Below, piece after piece: positions 59,927 through 64,000 of a DNA stretch of 64,000 bases. Source of the DNA: Collinsella sp. AK_207A (GTDB taxonomy: Bacteria; Actinomycetota; Coriobacteriia; Coriobacteriales; Coriobacteriaceae); the NCBI RefSeq assembly GCF_902501965.1, contig NZ_CABWID010000014.1, positions 62,001 through 126,000 of the forward strand. Direction: 5' to 3'. The translations under genes and the position numbers were made by a program. The notes under the pieces were generated by a model that made no database searches, was not told the DNA's origin, and was given only the letters and a program-made list of their open reading frames with translations. Positions within the stretch are counted from its first letter, which is position 1, and each line of letters opens with the position of its first letter.

Positions 59927-59968
59927 GCTACACTGGAAAAACTTTGCAATGCGAGAGGGGGCGGCGCC

Positions 59969-61081
59969 ATGGGGCTTTCATTCTCTGAGGTTGCCGAACG
60001 GTTCGCCGAGGCGCATCGCGGCCGCGCCGCCTGGTTTCTTTCTGCGCGCAACGTCCCCGAGGCCATCGCCAAGCTGGGGCTCGTGGGGCCGACGGACCGG
60101 CTGGTCGTCTGCGCCGACGATTTCGCGCACGCCTTCCACCGGGGCTTCCATGAGGGGACCGTTCGGTTCGTCGATGAGCCCACGCCGGAGGCGTTCACCG
60201 AGGCGTCCGATCCGGACGAGGAGCCGGAGCCCGATCCCGCTCGGACCTCCTACGCGTCCGCTCCCGAGCCCGCCCACCACGCGAGCTACGCGCACGCGGC
60301 GGGGGCCTGCGTGGATCGCCTCTTCTGGTTCGTGAACGCCATCGGCTGCCGGGGGCTTCGCGTACCCGACCTGCGCGCCCTCGTGCGCGCCGCCCAGGCG
60401 GCGGGCGCCGTCCTCATCGTGGACGACACCGTACCCTCCTCGTTTTGCTGCCACCCGCTCGCGCTCGGCGCCCATCTCGTCTTCGAGGCGCTCGACCGCG
60501 TGGCCGCGGGCGAGCTGTCGGAGAAACTCGTGGGCCTGGCTGTTGCGCCCTCCGTCACCGGCAAGGGCCGCCGGCGCCGTACCGACCCGCTCGCCGAGGA
60601 TGCCTACCTGCTGCTCGCCATGCGCTTGGGCCAGGGAACGACGCCCTCGGCCTTAGCCCCTGCGGACCTGGATGCCGTCGCGCGCGGTCTCGAGACCCTC
60701 CCGGCGCGCATGCAGGCCCACCTGGACCATGCCCGCGCGCTCGCCGCCTACCTCGACTGCCATCCCGCCATCCCCTGGGTCGGCTATCCCGGCCTCGCCT
60801 CGCATCCCGACCACGACGTCGCCGCCGCGGTCCTCGAGCACGGGTTCGGTCCCGCGGTCGAGTTCGAGCTGCCGTACCCGGTCACCGCCGCCTCGCTCAT
60901 CGCCGTGTGCGACCCCTCCTTCCGCGCGGCGCCTGCGGGCGGCGCCATAACGAGGATGTCGGCGCGCGACGGCGCAGAGGCGCGCTTCATCCGGCTCTTC
61001 GCGGGCGTGGACGACCCTCTGGCGGTTGCGGACAACCTGGACCAAGCGCTTCGCATGTTCTGCAACCCGCCGCAGCCTTAG
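59969..61081 (+). CDS. Cys/Met-metabolism PLP-fold homologue without the catalytic lysine
   Basis: 370 residues from ATG 59969 behind GAGAGGGG. The order of elements follows cystathionine gamma-synthase-like enzymes: the AAWFLSARNVPEAIAKL region, an acidic insert (DPDEEPEPDPARTSYASAPE), the PLP-ring Asp152 or 153 in VLIVDDTVPSSF, HPLALGAHLVFEALDRVAAGE where active enzymes read SATK-YLGGHS, and an end SARDGAEARFIRLFAGVDDPL matching RLSVGIEDPEDL. At the Schiff-base position there is arginine (Arg177) instead of lysine. If the alignment is right, it cannot form the internal aldimine and would be a pseudoenzyme or bind something else. An intact frame and codon usage argue that it is expressed. 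Confidence 0.7.
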   Translation: MGLSFSEVAERFAEAHRGRAAWFLSARNVPEAIAKLGLVGPTDRLVVCADDFAHAFHRGFHEGTVRFVDEPTPEAFTEASDPDEEPEPDPARTSYASAPEPAHHASYAHAAGACVDRLFWFVNAIGCRGLRVPDLRALVRAAQAAGAVLIVDDTVPSSFCCHPLALGAHLVFEALDRVAAGELSEKLVGLAVAPSVTGKGRRRRTDPLAEDAYLLLAMRLGQGTTPSALAPADLDAVARGLETLPARMQAHLDHARALAAYLDCHPAIPWVGYPGLASHPDHDVAAAVLEHGFGPAVEFELPYPVTAASLIAVCDPSFRAAPAGGAITRMSARDGAEARFIRLFAGVDDPLAVADNLDQALRMFCNPPQP

Positions 61082-61149
61082 CTTCGCCGGGCGCATCCGG
61101 GCGCATCCAATCTATCTCATCGTCAACCCCAAGCATCAGGGAGGGTGCC

Positions 61150-61722
61150 GTGGGTTCCTTCGACCTCGCCAATCTTGCCGAGGCGATGCTGCTCGGCGTC
61201 GCGCTCGCCATGGACGCCATGGCCGTCACGCTGTCCAATTCGCTCTGCGAGCCCCATATGCCGTTCTCCAAGAAGATTGCCATGCCGATCGCGTTCGCGA
61301 TCTTCCAGGTCGCCATGCCTATTGCCGGCTTCTTCGGCGGCACGCTCATCGCGGGTCTCATCGACGCCTACGCGGGCATCGTGAGCCTCGCCATTCTCGC
61401 CTTCGTGGGAGGCAAGATGGTGTGGGAGGCGGTGCGCGAGCTGCGCGAGCCCGAGACGTGCGAGAACGCGAGCCTCACGTTCGCGACGATCTTCTTCGAG
61501 GCCATCGCCACGTCCATCGACGCATTCGTGGTTGGCGTCTCGTTCGCCGCCGCGCGCAAGAACATCGTCCTCTATTCCGGCGCCATCGGTGTGATGACGT
61601 TTCTCTGCTGCGGGTTCGTGCTCGTGCTCGGTCGACGCCTGGGCGAGCGATTCGGCGCGCGCGCCCAGGTAGCGGGCGGCTTCGTGCTCATCCTGATCGG
61701 CCTCAAGACGTTTTTAGGGTAG
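61150..61722 (+). CDS. mntP: MntP-type manganese efflux pump
   Basis: 190 residues from GTG 61150 behind CAGGGAGGG. Six membrane helices in two repeated halves, each with an acidic, substrate-binding motif: LGVALAMDAMAVTLSN in the first and FEAIATSIDAFVVGVSF in the second, plus FVGGKMVWEAVREL between them. This is the MntP/YebN family that exports Mn(II). No yybP-ykoY riboswitch is visible upstream. It is convergent with the ModE-type gene. Confidence 0.92.
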   Translation: MGSFDLANLAEAMLLGVALAMDAMAVTLSNSLCEPHMPFSKKIAMPIAFAIFQVAMPIAGFFGGTLIAGLIDAYAGIVSLAILAFVGGKMVWEAVRELREPETCENASLTFATIFFEAIATSIDAFVVGVSFAAARKNIVLYSGAIGVMTFLCCGFVLVLGRRLGERFGARAQVAGGFVLILIGLKTFLG

Positions 61723-61746
61723 GATTCGGCGAGGAGGCTCGCCCTT

Positions 61747-61774
61747 CTCCGCGCGAATCCCTTACCGCGCGGAG
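61747..61774. terminator. Hairpin between convergent mntP and the ModE-type gene
   Basis: CTCCGCGCG (61747-61755) and CGCGCGGAG (61766-61774) form a perfect 9-bp stem with a 10-nt loop. There is no T-tract on either side, so termination is only suggested by position. Confidence 0.4.
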
Positions 61775-61795
61775 GAGACGTTCGTGCGCAGCGCG

Positions 61796-62125
61796 CTAGA
61801 GCAGCTCCGGGAGGCGCCTCGCCACGAGCGCATCGACCTCTGCCTGGAGCTTCCGGTACCCGTCCACGGCGCGGTGGCCTTCCTCGGTGAGGGTCGAGCC
61901 GAGCGCGCCGTTGCGGTCGAGCAGCTTGCATCCCAGCTGGTCCTCGGCCTCGTTGACGATGCGCCAGGCCTTGGAGTACGCCATACCCATGCGCTTGGCG
62001 GCGCGGTTGAGCGAATGCTCCTCGTCCACGCCCTCGAGCAGCTCCACGCATCCGGCTCCGAAGCCGCCCGGCAGCTCTGCCTCGGCGTTGCGTACCGTGA
62101 TGCGCGTGCTCGCCTTGAGTGCCAT
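61796..62125 (-). CDS. ModE-type (LysR-like HTH) transcriptional regulator, DNA-binding domain only
   Basis: 109 residues from ATG 62125 behind AAGGGGAAG. The winged HTH of ModE N-terminal domains is clear: ELLEGVDEEHSLNRAAKRMGMAYSKAWRIVNEAEDQLG, with LLDRNGALGSTLTEEG as the wing. The molybdate-binding Mop domains of full ModE are absent. Such short forms still act as repressors or activators of molybdate uptake genes, but none are in the window. The longer frame to 62293 overlaps the guaB start and has no ribosome binding site. Confidence 0.85.
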   Translation of the reverse strand: MALKASTRITVRNAEAELPGGFGAGCVELLEGVDEEHSLNRAAKRMGMAYSKAWRIVNEAEDQLGCKLLDRNGALGSTLTEEGHRAVDGYRKLQAEVDALVARRLPELL

Positions 62126-62221
62126 ACGTGCTTCCCCTTGCTTTTTTCGCCCGCCTGGGCGCTCCCGCGCGGCGTGCAGATGTACATTCGACGAGTCGCA
62201 TTGTAGCAGCCCCGCGTGCGC

Positions 62222-62227
62222 TACAAT
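62222..62227 (+). promoter_or_regulatory. Possible -10 box for guaB
   Basis: TACAAT (62222-62227, preceded by GC) lies about 36 bp upstream of the guaB ATG, in the same arrangement as before pgi. No clear -35 is seen. Confidence 0.35.
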
Positions 62228-62263
62228 AGCTGCACTTGTACCGCTGCGTAGAATAGGAGCATC

Positions 62264-63775
62264 ATGGCCACGATCTTCCCCGGTGAGTCGCATACCTTCT
62301 CTGAGTACCTGCTCGTCCCCGGTTACTCATCCTCGGAAAACGTGCCCGCCAACGTGTCGCTCAAGACCCCGCTCGTGCGCTACCGCAAGGGCGAGGAGCC
62401 TTCCATTACGCTGAACATCCCCATGGTTTCCGCCATCATGCAGTCCGTCTCCGGCGTCGACATGGGCGTGGCGCTCGCTACCGAGGGCGGCATCTCCTTC
62501 ATCTACGGCTCGCAGAAGCCCGAGCAGGAGGCCGCCATGGTCAAGGCCGTGAAGGATCACAAGGCGGGCTTCGTCGAGTCCGATTCCACCCTCACGCCCG
62601 ACATGACCATGGCCCAGGTCATGGAGCTTAAGGAGCGCACCGGGCACTCTACCATGCCCGTTACCGAGGACGGCACCTCGCGCGGCCGCCTGCTGGGCAT
62701 CGTCACCTCGCGCGACTACCGCCCCTCGCGCGACGATCCCAAGATGCTCGTCGCCGACTTCATGACCCCGCGCGAGAAGCTCATCGTGGGCAGCTGCGAC
62801 ATCACCCTCTCCGAGGCCAATAACATCATCTGGGACCGCAAGCTGAACGCGCTTCCCGTGGTGGACGAGAACGACCACCTCATGGGCATCGTCTTCCGCA
62901 AGGACTACGACGCGCACAAGACCAACCCCAACGAGCTGCTCGACTCCGATAAGCGCTACATGGTGGGCGCGGGCATCAACACCCGCGACTACGCCGAGCG
63001 CGTGCCCCTGCTGCTCGAGGCCGGTGCCGACGTCCTCTGCATCGACTCCTCCGAGGGCTTCTCCGAGTGGCAGAAGCGCACTATCGAGTGGATCCGCGCC
63101 AACTACGGCGAGGACGTCAAGGTGGGCGCCGGCAACGTGGTGGACGCCGAGGGCTTCCGCTTCCTCGCCGACTGCGGCGCCGACTTCGTGAAGGTGGGCA
63201 TCGGCGGCGGCTCCATCTGCATCACCCGCGAGACCAAGGGCATCGGCCGTGGCCAGGCCTCCGCGCTGCTCGACGTGTGCGCCGCGCGCGACGAGTACTA
63301 CAAGGAGACGGGCGTCTACGTGCCCGTGTGCTCCGACGGCGGCATCGTCTACGACTACCACATGACGCTTGCGCTCGCCATGGGCGCCGACTTCCTCATG
63401 CTCGGCCGCTACTTCGCGCGCTTCGACGAGAGCCCCACCGAGCGTGTTAACGTGAACGGCCAGTACATGAAGGAGTACTGGGGCGAGGGTTCCGCCCGCG
63501 CCCGCAACTGGCAGCGCTACGACCTGGGCGGCGCGGCCAAGCTCTCCTTCGTGGAGGGCGTGGACTCCTATGTTCCCTACGCCGGCTCCCTCAAGGACGG
63601 CGTGGGCTCCACGCTCTACAAGGTCAAGTCCACCATGTGCAACTGCGGTGCCAACTCCATCAAGGAGCTCCAGGAGAAGGCCCGACTAACGCTCGTGTCC
63701 GCCACGTCCATCGTCGAGGGCGGCGCCCATGACGTCGTGGTCAAGGACTCCCAGCAGACGGTCGGTTTCAACTAA
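62264..63775 (+). CDS. guaB: Inosine-5'-monophosphate dehydrogenase
   Basis: 503 residues from ATG 62264 behind AGGAGCATC. The barrel opens with [20 protein letters not shown] and GGISFIYGS; two CBS domains (about residues 110-225) carry [18 protein letters not shown] and [14 protein letters not shown]; the catalytic Cys319 lies in [16 protein letters not shown] with the flap GIGRGQASA, and [14 protein letters not shown] ends the active site. It oxidises IMP to XMP with NAD, the committed step to GTP, which also limits the GDP-mannose supply. The order of loops is somewhat unlike classic GuaB. It precedes leuS. Confidence 0.93.
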   Translation: MATIFPGESHTFSEYLLVPGYSSSENVPANVSLKTPLVRYRKGEEPSITLNIPMVSAIMQSVSGVDMGVALATEGGISFIYGSQKPEQEAAMVKAVKDHKAGFVESDSTLTPDMTMAQVMELKERTGHSTMPVTEDGTSRGRLLGIVTSRDYRPSRDDPKMLVADFMTPREKLIVGSCDITLSEANNIIWDRKLNALPVVDENDHLMGIVFRKDYDAHKTNPNELLDSDKRYMVGAGINTRDYAERVPLLLEAGADVLCIDSSEGFSEWQKRTIEWIRANYGEDVKVGAGNVVDAEGFRFLADCGADFVKVGIGGGSICITRETKGIGRGQASALLDVCAARDEYYKETGVYVPVCSDGGIVYDYHMTLALAMGADFLMLGRYFARFDESPTERVNVNGQYMKEYWGEGSARARNWQRYDLGGAAKLSFVEGVDSYVPYAGSLKDGVGSTLYKVKSTMCNCGANSIKELQEKARLTLVSATSIVEGGAHDVVVKDSQQTVGFN

Positions 63776-63804
63776 TCCTTAAGCAGTAAGAAGGACAAGC
63801 GTAT

Positions 63805-64000
63805 ATGAGCGACATCATCTCTCGCGAGGTGCCCACCTATGATGCGCGGGCCATCGAGTCCCGCTGGATGAAGACGTGGGACGAGGAGAACCTCTTTGCC
63901 GTGGACACGGACCCCGCCAAGCCCAAGAAGTACGTGCTCGAGATGTTCCCGTACCCCTCGGGCGACCTGCACATGGGACATGCGCGCAACTACACCATCG
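63805..64000 (+). CDS. leuS: Leucyl-tRNA synthetase (N-terminal part)
   Basis: The first 65 codons up to the right edge: [20 protein letters not shown] then [20 protein letters not shown] and the class I signature [17 protein letters not shown], in which HMGH is the HIGH motif that binds ATP. It charges tRNA-Leu. ATG 63805 follows AGAAGGAC. The rest of the enzyme (editing domain and KMSKS) lies outside the window. Confidence 0.95.
   Translation, partial: MSDIISREVPTYDARAIESRWMKTWDEENLFAVDTDPAKPKKYVLEMFPYPSGDLHMGHARNYTI

Noticed and set aside
59402-59968. N-terminal extension fusing the GH32 remnant to the PLP-fold protein
   Set aside because: The frame happens to stay open, but the text between the two is not protein-like, contains a 14-bp hairpin, and a good ribosome binding site precedes ATG 59969.

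Overview
The window is about 64 kb of GC-rich bacterial DNA with tightly packed genes. The gene set fits an anaerobic gut actinomycete of the class Coriobacteriia, most likely Collinsella or a close relative. The pointers are secreted proteins with cell-wall-binding type 2 repeats, a LoaP-type NusG paralogue heading a polysaccharide locus, DUF3793 next to a flavodoxin, a YolD/Y-family polymerase pair behind a Gram-positive type SOS box, and the acetylated diaminopimelate route to lysine. The genus is an inference from gene content; no rRNA gene lies in the window.

Layout. 1-5.0 kb: the end of one glycan region (partial glycosyltransferase, a GT4 protein, a GH25 muramidase and a decayed cell-wall-binding protein). 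5.0-11.9 kb: aminotransferase, L-lactate dehydrogenase, nucleoid-associated protein, flavodoxin, and a small regulatory group of DUF4352 lipid-anchored or membrane protein, XRE-like protein and membrane Ser/Thr kinase. 12.1-17.8 kb: a lysine/diaminopimelate operon (lysA-dapA-dapB-dapH-M20 deacetylase) behind a lysine riboswitch. 18-21 kb: a coiled-coil peptidoglycan hydrolase, a MOSC protein and a DUF4430 surface protein. 21.1-44.9 kb: a large extracellular polysaccharide locus. It opens with gtrA and loaP on divergent promoters. It then carries an ATP-grasp/epimerase/GT2/aldolase/HAD cassette, two large AT-richer membrane proteins flanking wecE, an initiating sugar-phosphate transferase, manC, three GT4 enzymes, a polymerase fused to a glycosyltransferase, two flippases and a phosphohexomutase. 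45.0-48.0 kb: a small defence-like island (Phd/RelE-type toxin-antitoxin and a convergent AAA ATPase + TOPRIM pair). 48.2-57.7 kb: housekeeping and stress genes (thrS without a TGS domain, a Fur-family regulator, an HMA protein, DUF3793 + flavodoxin, YolD + Y-family polymerase, PAP2, pgi). 57.8-61.1 kb: a striking palindromic repeat array followed by a decayed sucrose locus (frameshifted LacI-type regulator, deleted GH32) and a Cys/Met-type PLP-fold protein whose catalytic lysine is replaced. 61.1-64 kb: mntP, a ModE-type regulator, guaB and the start of leuS.

How the genes work together. LoaP would keep RNA polymerase reading through the 20 kb polysaccharide operon. ManC and the phosphohexomutase supply GDP-mannose. 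The initiating transferase and GT4 enzymes build a lipid-linked repeat, the flippases export it and the fused polymerase joins repeats. GtrA, the GtrB-like GT2 and the large GtrC-like membrane proteins would decorate it. The lysine genes feed both lysine and the DAP needed for the wall, under riboswitch feedback.

Unexplained structure. Several intergenic regions carry long inverted repeats, including a 199-bp MITE-like palindrome at 51.4 kb. The best candidate for something undescribed is the nine-copy 10-mer array at 57,831-58,110, in which five forward and four reverse copies face each other across a central hairpin.
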